Positions 1 to 7,764 of a stretch of 64,000 nucleotides of DNA are shown one piece after another (position 1 is the first letter of the stretch; each line of letters opens with the position of its first letter). The notes under the pieces were generated by a model, which ran no database searches, was not told the DNA's origin, and saw nothing but the letters and a program-made list of their open reading frames with translations. The position numbers were made by a program, and so were the translations under genes. The stretch comes from SHVO01 sp041905525 (GTDB lineage: Bacteria; Pseudomonadota; Alphaproteobacteria; Rhodospirillales; Rhodospirillaceae), in assembly GCA_041905525.1 (NCBI GenBank), contig JAYRKY010000008.1, positions 1 to 64,000 on the forward strand, given 5' to 3'.

Positions 1-429
1 GAGTTCATCGGCAGACTGAATATTCGTGCGGTGGGTCGCCAGCATTTCCCCTAGGTCCTCGACGAGACAGTTGTCTCTGAGTCGCAGAATCAACGCCTCT
101 AATTTCCGGACCACCCAGGTTTGTCCGCGGTTGAGAAAAACGAGACGGTCCTTGATGTCGGCAATCGCCATTGCCGCGCCATGGAACGTGCCAACCTCAG
201 CGGTCGGTACTCCTCCTAACCGCCCTATATGACGGGACAGCATCGCGCAGCAGGCAGCCTCGTCGTGAGATAACCGCCGAAAGAAAACGTCAATCATTGG
301 CGGTGTTCTTTCCCTCCGGCTTCCCACGGCAACCCGGGCGCCGGCGCGTTCGGCCGCGAGGAGTTCGTTGAGTTTCTCAATGACTTCCGCCTGCGAGGCA
401 AAAGTTCCGGCGCTATCGAGATCCGCCAT
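1..429 (-). CDS. DUF6306-type ferritin-like protein (3' end cut by window)
   Basis: This reading frame is open from an ATG at 429 down to base 1, giving 143 residues with no stop, so the C-terminus lies outside the window. The translation has the order I associate with DUF6306 proteins. A helix ELLAAERAGARVA comes near residues 22-34. Then come HDEAACCAMLSRHI, an AMAIADIKDRLVFLNRGQ stretch, WVVRKLEALILRLRD and a final helix with a THRTNIQSADEL ending. These Glu/His-rich helices suggest a ferritin-like four-helix fold that could bind metal; that part is family knowledge and not shown here. The gene points away from the MFS transporter cluster, and the gap to it is 124 bp. I am fairly sure of the family and unsure of any biochemical role. 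Confidence 0.7.
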   Translation of the reverse strand, partial: MADLDSAGTFASQAEVIEKLNELLAAERAGARVAVGSRRERTPPMIDVFFRRLSHDEAACCAMLSRHIGRLGGVPTAEVGTFHGAAMAIADIKDRLVFLNRGQTWVVRKLEALILRLRDNCLVEDLGEMLATHRTNIQSADEL

Positions 430-553
430 GCCCGCGTCCCGTAATCTTATGGTTGTTAACGTGGTAATGCCCGTGTAACAGCCACTTCAGCGACGCCTCG
501 TCCGTTTTCCAAGGGATGGCCACGATGAGTCCCACGGACATCCCGGGAAGGGG

Positions 554-2221
554 TTACGCCTTGATATCGCGATCTTTGGTCTCCGGCAGGAATAGGAGGC
601 CGATGATGAAGGTCAGCGCGGCCAGCACCAGCGGATACCAAAGCCCGGAATAAATATCGCCGGTCGCAGCGACGATGGCGAAGGACACCGTTGGCAGGAA
701 CCCCCCGAACCACCCGGTTCCCAGGTGATAGGGCAGGCTAAGCGAGGTGTAGCGGACCTTGGCGGGAAAGATCTCGGCCAGAAGCGCCGCCGCCGGGCCG
801 TACACCATGCAGGCGGGGACCATCAGCAGGGTAACGATCAGCACCACCAGCGGCATGTTGATCTTGTCGTTATCCACCGTGCCCAGCGGATAGCCGGCGG
901 ACGTGACGAGGGCGGCGGCTTCCTTTTCCCACGCCGCGCGCTTGGCCGCGAGTTCGGCGGCGGGAAGGCTCTCCCCGGCAAAAGCGGTCAACGTCTTATC
1001 GCCCACGCGGAGCTCCGCCACCGTACCCGGCGCGGCGTCAACGCCGTCGTAGGTCACGCCGGCGCGCGTCAGGTAGGAGCGCGCGATATCGCAGGAGGTG
1101 CTGAACGTGGCTTTGCCGACCGGGTCGAACTGGAAGGAACACTCGCGCGGATCGGCCACGACAGTGACGGGCGAGGAGGCAATGGCGCGGGCGAGGTCCG
1201 GATTGGCGGCCGCCGTCAGCGCTTTGAACAGCGGGAAGTAGGTCACCGCGGCCAGCAGGCAGGCGCCCAGGATGATCGGTTTGCGGCCGACCTTGTCCGA
1301 GAGCCAGCCGAAGAACACGAACAGCGGCGTGGCGATGAGCAGCGAGAGCGCCACCAGCAGGTTGGTTACGGCACCGTCAACCTTGAGAACGCGTTCCAGG
1401 AAGAACAGCACATAGAACTGCGCCGCGTACCACACCACCGCGAGGCCGATGGTCATCCCAAACAAGGAGATCAAAATCAGTTTGAGGTTCTCCCAGTGGC
1501 CGAAGGCATCCTTCCACGGATGGGCCGAGCCTTTGCCCGAGGCCTTCATACGCAGATAGACCGGGCTTTCGGCCAGCTTGGTCTGGATCCACAGCGTAAC
1601 GCCCAGCAGCAGGCACGACATCAGGAACGGGATGCGCCAGCCCCAATCTGCGAACGCCGCCTCACCCATGATGGAGCGCGTGACGAAGATGACGACCAGG
1701 CTCAGCGCCATCCCGACTGTGGCCGTGGTTTGGATGTAACTGGTGTAGTAGCCGCGGCGGTGGGCCGGCACATGCTCGGCGACATAGGTTGCCGCCCCGC
1801 CGTAAACACCACCCACCGACAAGCCTTGCAGCATGCGCAAGGTCACCAAGATCCACGGCGCTGCTGCGCCGATTTGGGAGTAGTCGGGCAAGAGGCCCAC
1901 GGCGAAAGTCGCAACGCCCATCAGCGTCAGGGTGAGGATGAAGGTTTTCTTGCGCCCGAAAAGGTCGCCCAGGAACCCGAACACGATCGCGCCCAAGGGA
2001 CGCACTGCAAATCCGGCGGCAAAAGCCAGAAGTGCCAGAACGAACGCCGTGGTGTCATTCACCCCGGCAAAGAAATGGCGGCTGATGATCACCGCCAAGG
2101 ATCCGTAGAGGAAGAAGTCAAACCACTCGAAGATAGTACCGACGGTGGATGCAGCGAGTACCTTGAAGTCTTCGCGCCCCATCGTACCTTCGGTTGACGT
2201 CGAAATCGCGTGGTCCGTCAT
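554..2221 (-). CDS. MFS transporter, metabolite:H+ symporter (MHS) family
   Basis: A 555-residue inner-membrane transporter. The start is placed at the ATG at 2221, preceded by a GGGGAGG ribosome site, rather than an in-frame codon 14 triplets upstream. The N-terminus has the MHS hallmark GTIFEWFDFFLYG. It is followed by GFAVRPLGAIVFGFLGDLFG with the RKK loop between TM2 and TM3, and a second such loop at GWLSDKVGRKP. Between the later helices lies a soluble insert of roughly 110 residues with two cysteines (ADPRECSFQFDP and FSTSCDIARSYL), which makes it longer than the usual 430-450 residues. Some MHS members carry this insert. The family imports organic acids or osmolytes with protons; the substrate here is unknown. 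It lies downstream of a secreted peptidase gene and shares an upstream element with it. Confidence 0.9.
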   Translation of the reverse strand: MTDHAISTSTEGTMGREDFKVLAASTVGTIFEWFDFFLYGSLAVIISRHFFAGVNDTTAFVLALLAFAAGFAVRPLGAIVFGFLGDLFGRKKTFILTLTLMGVATFAVGLLPDYSQIGAAAPWILVTLRMLQGLSVGGVYGGAATYVAEHVPAHRRGYYTSYIQTTATVGMALSLVVIFVTRSIMGEAAFADWGWRIPFLMSCLLLGVTLWIQTKLAESPVYLRMKASGKGSAHPWKDAFGHWENLKLILISLFGMTIGLAVVWYAAQFYVLFFLERVLKVDGAVTNLLVALSLLIATPLFVFFGWLSDKVGRKPIILGACLLAAVTYFPLFKALTAAANPDLARAIASSPVTVVADPRECSFQFDPVGKATFSTSCDIARSYLTRAGVTYDGVDAAPGTVAELRVGDKTLTAFAGESLPAAELAAKRAAWEKEAAALVTSAGYPLGTVDNDKINMPLVVLIVTLLMVPACMVYGPAAALLAEIFPAKVRYTSLSLPYHLGTGWFGGFLPTVSFAIVAATGDIYSGLWYPLVLAALTFIIGLLFLPETKDRDIKA

Positions 2222-2379
2222 AGCAACCTCCCCAGGTCCCCGATCCGCAAAATGCGGCGTCAAGCTTCCGCACCGGAATCACACCAAGTCACGGCATGAC
2301 GCCAACTCGCGGCATTGATAGGTAATTATTGTATCCGTCGTATCCGACCCAAGCGATGCCAACCAAGGTTACTGAGGTC

Positions 2380-2417
2380 CGCAAAAACGCACATCGATTT
2401 GGCATCCTTGTCGATTG
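2380..2417 (-). promoter_or_regulatory. 38-bp upstream element, copy 1 (MFS promoter region)
   Basis: Comparing 2380-2417 with 4203-4240 gives 34 identities in 38 without gaps. The best conserved core reads CCTTGTCGATTG on the plus strand, after TTGGCA. Both copies lie in the same orientation, 117-159 bp upstream of a minus-strand start. A shared TTGGTTG follows on the gene side of each. This suggests a shared operator or a duplicated promoter region; no regulator is identified. Confidence 0.6.
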
Positions 2418-2449
2418 AATCGGCGTGCCCGTACGCAGTTGCCAAATGT

Positions 2450-2483
2450 TTCCGCCTCGGCAACTTAAGTAGCCGAGGCGGAA
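2450..2483. terminator. 12-bp perfect inverted repeat, possible transcript-end hairpin
   Basis: TTCCGCCTCGGC at 2450-2461 is the exact reverse complement of GCCGAGGCGGAA at 2472-2483, around a 10-base loop containing CTTAAG. It lies 47 bp beyond the stop of the first M28 gene. Neither side has a clear T-run, so it may be a Rho-dependent or processing hairpin rather than a classical intrinsic terminator. Confidence 0.5.
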
Positions 2484-2529
2484 GATAACGACAGGGTGGT
2501 TTCAATACCTGCGTGGGCCCAGGCGGCGG

Positions 2530-4086
2530 TTACGGTTTACGCAACTTCTCCGCCGGCAATTTGTTCACTTCTTCGATGATCTTGGCGAATGCGCGCGTGG
2601 ACGCTTGTAACCCGGTCCAGGGAACCTGTTCGGGCGTCTCCCAGTCTGTATGGAAGTAGTAATGATATTCGCCGGCATCCAGCAGGGCGAAGTGGTTCTG
2701 GAGAATGTAACCTTTTCGGACTCGGTTCAGAATGCCCTGCCAGGTAGTCAGGTCGCTCGCAGGAGAGGCGGGGCTCTCGTCCATCACGACCGACTGGCCA
2801 AACTCCTTAAAGGCATTCCACGCGATCGTCTTTACTTCCGGGAATGATGTGCCGCCCGCATACCATTGCAGAGGGAGGTAGGTGTTTGCCCATGTAATCT
2901 CGTTGCCTGGGTAGTATCGTGGACGCGATTGCGCGGCGACTTGGGCTGGGTGTTCATTATTGAAGATCAGAACGGTTTTGGCGAAGAGCTGGTCCATGTT
3001 TCTAACAATTTCGTTCAGACCAGCGGCTCCCGTGGCGCCGTTGTGGTGGCCATCCAGACCGACAAAAATCATCGTCCGTTTACGTTGTGCCTGCGGGATC
3101 TTGGCAAAATACTCGATGAGACCAAGTGTCGAGGCCACGCCGGCCGCATTATCCGTCGCGGCTTCGAACCAGCCATCTTTGTGGGTGGTAATGTAGATCG
3201 TCTCGTCCGTTGCACCGGGTAAGGTTCCCCACACGGTGCCGGTTGACAGGTTCGGCACCATCTTAGTGGCCAGATGGATTTTGACTTTCACTGGCTTACC
3301 CGCCGCTTTCTCGATCATGCCGCGCGCGGTGTTGCCATCGTCATTGCCAAGTGCGAAAGCCGTTTTTACTCCTCGCGCAGGGTAGTTCTGGGTGCGCATA
3401 TTGCCGGGCAGCATCGAAACGTCGAATACGACTGCGGCCCCTTTCTCCCCAGCGCGCGCCAGCCCGCCGGTATTGCCGGCCTGTTGCATACCTTCGACAA
3501 AAACGGCCTTACCCTTCACGTCTCGGCCAATGAACTCGGCTTCGGTGCCCCGCCCGACCCACACAGCCTCGATTTCGCCGTCGAAGGCCCCGGTTTCATA
3601 AGCCGGGTGTGCCGAGGTCAACTCGACCGTTTCTCCGCCGAAGCTCACTTCGACTTTGAAATCCTGGCCTGGATCCCATTGAGGGGCCAACGGGTGGTTC
3701 CTAATCTCCACGTTGGTGAGACCTAGGGCCTTGAACTTACCGGCAAGCCACTCGTTCGTCTCATGGTCGGCGGTCGAGCCAATGACGCGGCCCCAGTACT
3801 TTGGATGCCCGTTGTCTCGATAGCGCTTGGCGATATTTGCAAGATCGACGACGTATTGGTGCATCTTACGGCCGTTGATCGAGCCATACTTTTCCTGCCC
3901 TTTGGCGAGTGGGAATTCGATCAACGCGTCGTCGATCCGCGCCTGCGGATAGGCGGGGGGCGTTAGCGACTGAGATATCACCGAACGCGGCGACGGCTTT
4001 GGAGTTTGTCCGGCGGCGTTTTGCACAAGGTAAGGCAATGCAATCAGCGTCCCGGCTCCCAAGCAGAACTTTAGAACATCTTTCAT
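2530..4086 (-). CDS. secreted M28-family peptidase, paralogue 1
   Basis: A 518-residue exported protein. The start at 4086 follows an AGGGAGG ribosome site and gives a signal peptide (MKDVLKFCLGAGTLIALPYL, cleaved near AAGQ). A PA-like insert around residues 130-260 is followed by the peptidase domain. The zinc-binding segment THKDGWFEAATDNAAGVAS matches the His and Asp region of M28. Where M28 enzymes normally have a Gly-Glu-Glu catalytic segment, this protein reads GLDGHHNGATG. A C-terminal FHTDWETPEQVPWTG supplies the last His. It is the divergent partner of paralogue 2 at 4440. The family removes residues from peptides or folate-like conjugates; the substrate is unknown and the changed catalytic segment makes the activity uncertain. 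Confidence 0.85.
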   Translation of the reverse strand: MKDVLKFCLGAGTLIALPYLVQNAAGQTPKPSPRSVISQSLTPPAYPQARIDDALIEFPLAKGQEKYGSINGRKMHQYVVDLANIAKRYRDNGHPKYWGRVIGSTADHETNEWLAGKFKALGLTNVEIRNHPLAPQWDPGQDFKVEVSFGGETVELTSAHPAYETGAFDGEIEAVWVGRGTEAEFIGRDVKGKAVFVEGMQQAGNTGGLARAGEKGAAVVFDVSMLPGNMRTQNYPARGVKTAFALGNDDGNTARGMIEKAAGKPVKVKIHLATKMVPNLSTGTVWGTLPGATDETIYITTHKDGWFEAATDNAAGVASTLGLIEYFAKIPQAQRKRTMIFVGLDGHHNGATGAAGLNEIVRNMDQLFAKTVLIFNNEHPAQVAAQSRPRYYPGNEITWANTYLPLQWYAGGTSFPEVKTIAWNAFKEFGQSVVMDESPASPASDLTTWQGILNRVRKGYILQNHFALLDAGEYHYYFHTDWETPEQVPWTGLQASTRAFAKIIEEVNKLPAEKLRKP

Positions 4087-4439
4087 CAGTCCCTCCCTGA
4101 TATCTGTTCCATGGAAAAGCAGCCGGCTTGGCATGACATGTGTATGCCGGGCATTCAGCCATTATCTTGACGTGACAGCACTCAACCAAGAGCGCATCCG
4201 CGCGCAAAATCGCACATCAAATTGGCAACCTTGTCGATTGCAAGATCGGGTCCGCGCTCCAATCATCTTCAAGGGGGCGAGGTGTAACTCCGGTGCGGCG
4301 CAGTTTCGAGCCGCGGTCGCTGCGCGTCGGCACGGGATCTCCACTGCGTGGACGCGCATTTGCGTGAGCATAGGAAAGACGAGTCTGTGCGCCCGGAAGG
4401 AGCGGACTTGGGGCAGCTCCTCGATGAAGGGAGGCAATC
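4087..4439. other. divergent promoter region between M28 paralogues 1 and 2
   Basis: A 353-bp gap between two divergent start codons. It contains copy 2 of the 38-bp element at 4203-4240 and the ribosome site GGGAGG just before 4440. The short open frames crossing it show no recognisable protein features. Confidence 0.8.
4203..4240 (-). promoter_or_regulatory. 38-bp upstream element, copy 2 (M28 divergent promoter)
   Basis: Second copy of the element at 2380-2417, differing at 4 of 38 positions. It lies 117 bp upstream of the paralogue 1 start and 200 bp upstream of the paralogue 2 start. Because it precedes both a transporter and the peptidases, the likely reading is co-regulation by one factor. 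Confidence 0.6.
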
Positions 4440-6008
4440 GTGAGAATTCAAGAGCAAAACCTTGTCATCCGCGTTCTGGCCGCGGGAGTGCTTGCCTTGG
4501 CAGTGACCGGTGCCACGGACGCCGATGCTCTGGAGGCTGCGCCCGCCGCACGCGCCACGATTGCGCAATCATTGGCCGTCCCCCCATTCCCTCTTTCGAG
4601 GATTGAGCAGACGCTGATTGAATTTCCGCTGCCAAAGGGTGAAGAGGTCTACGGAGCGATCGACGGCAAGAAAATGCATCGCTATGTCGTCGAACTCGCA
4701 GACATCTCCCGCAAGTATAGAGATGCAGGACATCCCCGTTTCTGGGGCCGCATTATCGGAACTTCCGGCGAGCGAGATACTGAGCAGTGGCTCGCATCTA
4801 AATTCACCGCAATTGGCCTCACAGACGTGAAGGTCCAGGCTATCGATCTCGTTCCGCAGTGGTTTCCAAAGGAATGGGACGCCCAGATGACAGCTGACGG
4901 CAGGACAATCAACCTGACTTCTGCGCAGCCTGCCTACGGTGCGGAGTCCCTTCCTGCCGGCGGCGTCGAACTGGATGCGATTTACGTCGGCCTGGGAAGC
5001 GACGCGGACTTCATTGGTCGCGATGTGAAGGGTAAGGCGGTCTTCATTGCCGAAATCCTTGGGCAAGACGACGAAACCGCGCGCTTGGCCATCAGACGAG
5101 CCGATGCCAAGGGGGCGGCCGCGATATTCGCCTCGTCAATGTTGCCCGGAAACATGCGCTATCAGGCGTACCCGTCCGGCACCAAGGCTCCGCAGTTTGC
5201 GCTCGGCAATGACGACGGCAACGCAATTCGAGACATGATTGCGACGGCGAAGACGCCACCCAAGGTGAAAGTGTCACTCACTACTGAACGCGTCTCTAAC
5301 CTGCACTCGTCGTTGGTGTGGGGTACGTTGCCGGGGGCTACTGACGAAACCATTTATGTCGTCGCGCACAAGGACGGTTGGTTCGATGCCTCCGGTGATA
5401 ACGGCGGTGGCGTAGCGTCGATGCTCGGCCTTGCGGAGTTTTTCGCGAAGGTACCGAAGGAGAAGCGTAGGCGGACGATTATATTTATCGGTCTTGATGG
5501 CCATCACAACAGCGGACCCGGGTCCAATGCTGGTGGCGCGTGGTTGGCGCAAAATAAGGCCACCCTCTTCGCGAAGACGGCATTGTTCATCAACAACGAG
5601 CACCCGGCAACCGTTCAGACCCAAGCTCGCCCGCGCTACTATCCGGGCGACGAGATCGCTTGGTCTAACACCTATATGCCGATGGAATGGTACGCGGGCG
5701 GAAAGTCGCGACCCGAGCTCCAAAAGATTGTATGGGACGCCTTCAAGACATTTGGCGCTCCACTACTCCTCGATCCAAATCCGACACCGCCGGCGAGCGA
5801 CCTAGGCACGTTTTATCGCTTTACGCCCGGTTTGGATGTGAGCGAGTACCACATTTACTTCCACACAGACTGGGAGACGCCGGAGACCGTGCCCTGGACG
5901 GGCCTGCAAGCGTCTACGCGGGCGATGGCCAAGGTCATCGATGAGGTGAACAAACATCCCCTTAGCACTTTCCAACGGCCGGAGGAGCCACCGCCGCCGC
6001 CGCGATAA
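4440..6008 (+). CDS. secreted M28-family peptidase, paralogue 2
   Basis: A 522-residue paralogue of the proteins at 2530-4086 and 6069-7625. It starts with GTG at 4440 after GGGAGG. The N-terminal hydrophobic stretch LAAGVLALAVTGATDADA is a signal peptide. The shared N-terminal block contains FPLSRIEQTLIEFPLPKGEE and, further on, HPRFWGRIIG. The metal region reads HKDGWFDASGDNGGGVAS, and the segment that should carry paired glutamates reads GLDGHHNSGPG. The tail has FHTDWETPETVPWTG and ends in a proline run. It is probably co-transcribed with paralogue 3, whose start is 60 bp downstream. It is likely periplasmic. Catalysis cannot be assumed because of the missing Glu pair. Confidence 0.85.
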   Translation: MRIQEQNLVIRVLAAGVLALAVTGATDADALEAAPAARATIAQSLAVPPFPLSRIEQTLIEFPLPKGEEVYGAIDGKKMHRYVVELADISRKYRDAGHPRFWGRIIGTSGERDTEQWLASKFTAIGLTDVKVQAIDLVPQWFPKEWDAQMTADGRTINLTSAQPAYGAESLPAGGVELDAIYVGLGSDADFIGRDVKGKAVFIAEILGQDDETARLAIRRADAKGAAAIFASSMLPGNMRYQAYPSGTKAPQFALGNDDGNAIRDMIATAKTPPKVKVSLTTERVSNLHSSLVWGTLPGATDETIYVVAHKDGWFDASGDNGGGVASMLGLAEFFAKVPKEKRRRTIIFIGLDGHHNSGPGSNAGGAWLAQNKATLFAKTALFINNEHPATVQTQARPRYYPGDEIAWSNTYMPMEWYAGGKSRPELQKIVWDAFKTFGAPLLLDPNPTPPASDLGTFYRFTPGLDVSEYHIYFHTDWETPETVPWTGLQASTRAMAKVIDEVNKHPLSTFQRPEEPPPPPR

Positions 6009-6068
6009 AATTGCAAACGGGAGCGGCGGGCGCTGGTTAGTGCAAGTGGGAAACATGGGAGGAGCCAA

Positions 6069-7625
6069 ATGAGGAAAATGTTGACGCTCGGCGCGACGGT
6101 CGGGCTTGTAGTCGTTACAAGCGTTGCCGGAGGCGGGGTATTCGCGCAAGACGCAAAGCCTCGGTCGGTGATTTCACAGTCACTTGCGCCGCCGCCGTTT
6201 CCTCTCAGCCGGGTAGAGGAAGCACTTATTCCTTATCCTTTGCCGAAGGGTGAGGAGGTCTATGCATCTATCGACGGGAGGAAGATGCATAAGTATGTCG
6301 TCGAGCAGGCGGATATTTCTCGTCGGTTCCGTGACAACGGCCATCCCAAGTTTTGGGGGCGCATCACAGGGTTTCAAGGCGATACGGACAGCGCGCAATG
6401 GCTGTCGGCGAAATTCAAACAGTTTGGTCTCGCCGATGTGCATTTTCAAAATTTCGATTTGCCGCCGCAGTGGATGCCGACCGCCTGGGACGTGAAGATC
6501 ACCTCCGGCGGCAAATCAATAACTCTTGATTCGGCCCAGCCAGCTTACCGCGCCAACGGCCTTCCAGCTGGCGGCATCGAAGTTGATGCACTTTACGCCG
6601 GGCTTGGGACCGAAGCGGATTTCGCCGGCAAAGATGCAAAAGGAAAGGCTGTTTTCGTCTATAGCATGCTCGGTATGCAAAACCTTGGCGCGGTCAAGCG
6701 GGCTGCCGACAAGGGCGCAGCCGTGGTTTTCGAAGTGTCGATGCTGCCCGGCAACATGCGTTACCAGGCCTATCCGTCCGGGGCGAAGCAGCCTGCGTTC
6801 ACCCTCGGGAATGATGACGGCACTGCGGCTCGCGCGATGATCGAATCAGGTACGAGTGCTAATCCGGCGAAAGTCCGCGTAAGCCTAACAGTGCAGGACG
6901 TGCCGAACCTGAAGACGGCGCTTGTATTTGGCACCTTACCGGGAGCGAGCGACGAAACGATCTACATCGTGGCCCATCGCGACGGCTGGTTCGACGGATC
7001 GGGCGACAATGCCAGCGGTGTCGCCGGTATGCTCGGACTCGCGGAATTCTATTCCAAAGTGCCGAAGGAGAAGCGTCCGCGCACCATCGTCTTTGTCGGA
7101 TTGGATGGCCACCACAACAATCCAAATGGGGGACTTGGTCGCGCCTGGATGGCAGCGAATAAGGATAAGCTGTTTTCGAAGACGGCACTTTTCATAAACA
7201 TCGAGCACCCCGCGACAATAATGACTCAATCGCGCCCGCGATATTACCCGGGTGACGAGCTCGCTTGGGCAAACACCCATATGCCGATCGCATGGTACGC
7301 GGGTGGAAAAAGCCGTCCTGAACTGGAGAAACTCGTCTGGAATACGCTGAGAAAGTTCGGGGTCCCGTCGGAGTTCGATGCCAGTCCGACGCCGCCTGCG
7401 GGCGACGCCGGCGCGTTCTTCCGGTTCGTGCCGGCGCTTTCCGCCGGTGAGTATCACAGCTTCTTCCACACCGACTGGGAAACGCCGGAAACTGTGCCGT
7501 GGACCGGCCTCGAGGCAACAATGCGTGCATACGCGAAGATCATAGACGAAGTGAACAAGATGCCTTTGAGGGCCTTGCAAAGACCGGAGGAGCCAGCTCC
7601 CGCCCCGGGCCGCCCAGCCGAATAG
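6069..7625 (+). CDS. secreted M28-family peptidase, paralogue 3
   Basis: A 518-residue exported paralogue with a signal peptide ending near GGGVFAQ and a GGGAGGAG ribosome site 6-13 bases before the ATG. The same blocks occur as in paralogues 1 and 2: SLAPPPFPLSRVEEALIPYP, the PA-like insert, AHRDGWFDGSGDNASGVAG, GLDGHHNNPNGG in place of the Glu-Glu motif, and FHTDWETPETVPWTG. The C-terminus is Pro/Ala-rich. It is followed after about 70 bp by a strong intrinsic terminator, which closes a two-gene transcript with paralogue 2. Keeping three copies side by side implies either a substrate range or subunits of a complex. Confidence 0.85.
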   Translation: MRKMLTLGATVGLVVVTSVAGGGVFAQDAKPRSVISQSLAPPPFPLSRVEEALIPYPLPKGEEVYASIDGRKMHKYVVEQADISRRFRDNGHPKFWGRITGFQGDTDSAQWLSAKFKQFGLADVHFQNFDLPPQWMPTAWDVKITSGGKSITLDSAQPAYRANGLPAGGIEVDALYAGLGTEADFAGKDAKGKAVFVYSMLGMQNLGAVKRAADKGAAVVFEVSMLPGNMRYQAYPSGAKQPAFTLGNDDGTAARAMIESGTSANPAKVRVSLTVQDVPNLKTALVFGTLPGASDETIYIVAHRDGWFDGSGDNASGVAGMLGLAEFYSKVPKEKRPRTIVFVGLDGHHNNPNGGLGRAWMAANKDKLFSKTALFINIEHPATIMTQSRPRYYPGDELAWANTHMPIAWYAGGKSRPELEKLVWNTLRKFGVPSEFDASPTPPAGDAGAFFRFVPALSAGEYHSFFHTDWETPETVPWTGLEATMRAYAKIIDEVNKMPLRALQRPEEPAPAPGRPAE

Positions 7626-7696
7626 AACGGGGTACGAGATCCAGCCCTCTTCAATTCGCGGCCGGGTTGGACCTTTGCTTCAAGCCAGTGACTAAC

Positions 7697-7733
7697 GAGG
7701 TGGAGCATCCCCCACGCTCCACCTCCTCTTTTT
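7697..7733 (+). terminator. Rho-independent terminator after M28 paralogue 3
   Basis: GAGGTGGAGC (7697-7706) pairs perfectly with GCTCCACCTC (7716-7725) around a 9-base loop and is followed by CTCTTTTT. It ends just before the receptor gene, so an in-frame codon at 7732 inside the tail is an unlikely start for that receptor. Confidence 0.85.
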
Positions 7734-7764
7734 GTGGTCAGAGTCCTACTCAGTCCAGGCAACG

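Larger units (their letters stand above)
2222..2529. other. gene-free stretch between MFS transporter and M28 peptidase
   Basis: This 308-bp gap holds no convincing coding frame. It contains a 38-bp element at 2380-2417, repeated almost exactly at 4203-4240, and a 12-bp perfect inverted repeat at 2450-2483. It is the upstream region of the transporter gene and the downstream region of the peptidase gene, both on the minus strand. Confidence 0.8.

Noticed and set aside
725..2197. A 490-codon open frame on the plus strand opposite the MFS gene
   Set aside because: It is the antisense shadow of a well-recognised transporter. Its translation is rich in Gln, His and Arg and has no recognisable domain.
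4133..4606. Open frame crossing the divergent M28 promoter region
   Set aside because: It overlaps the start of paralogue 2 in another frame and has no domain or signal peptide.
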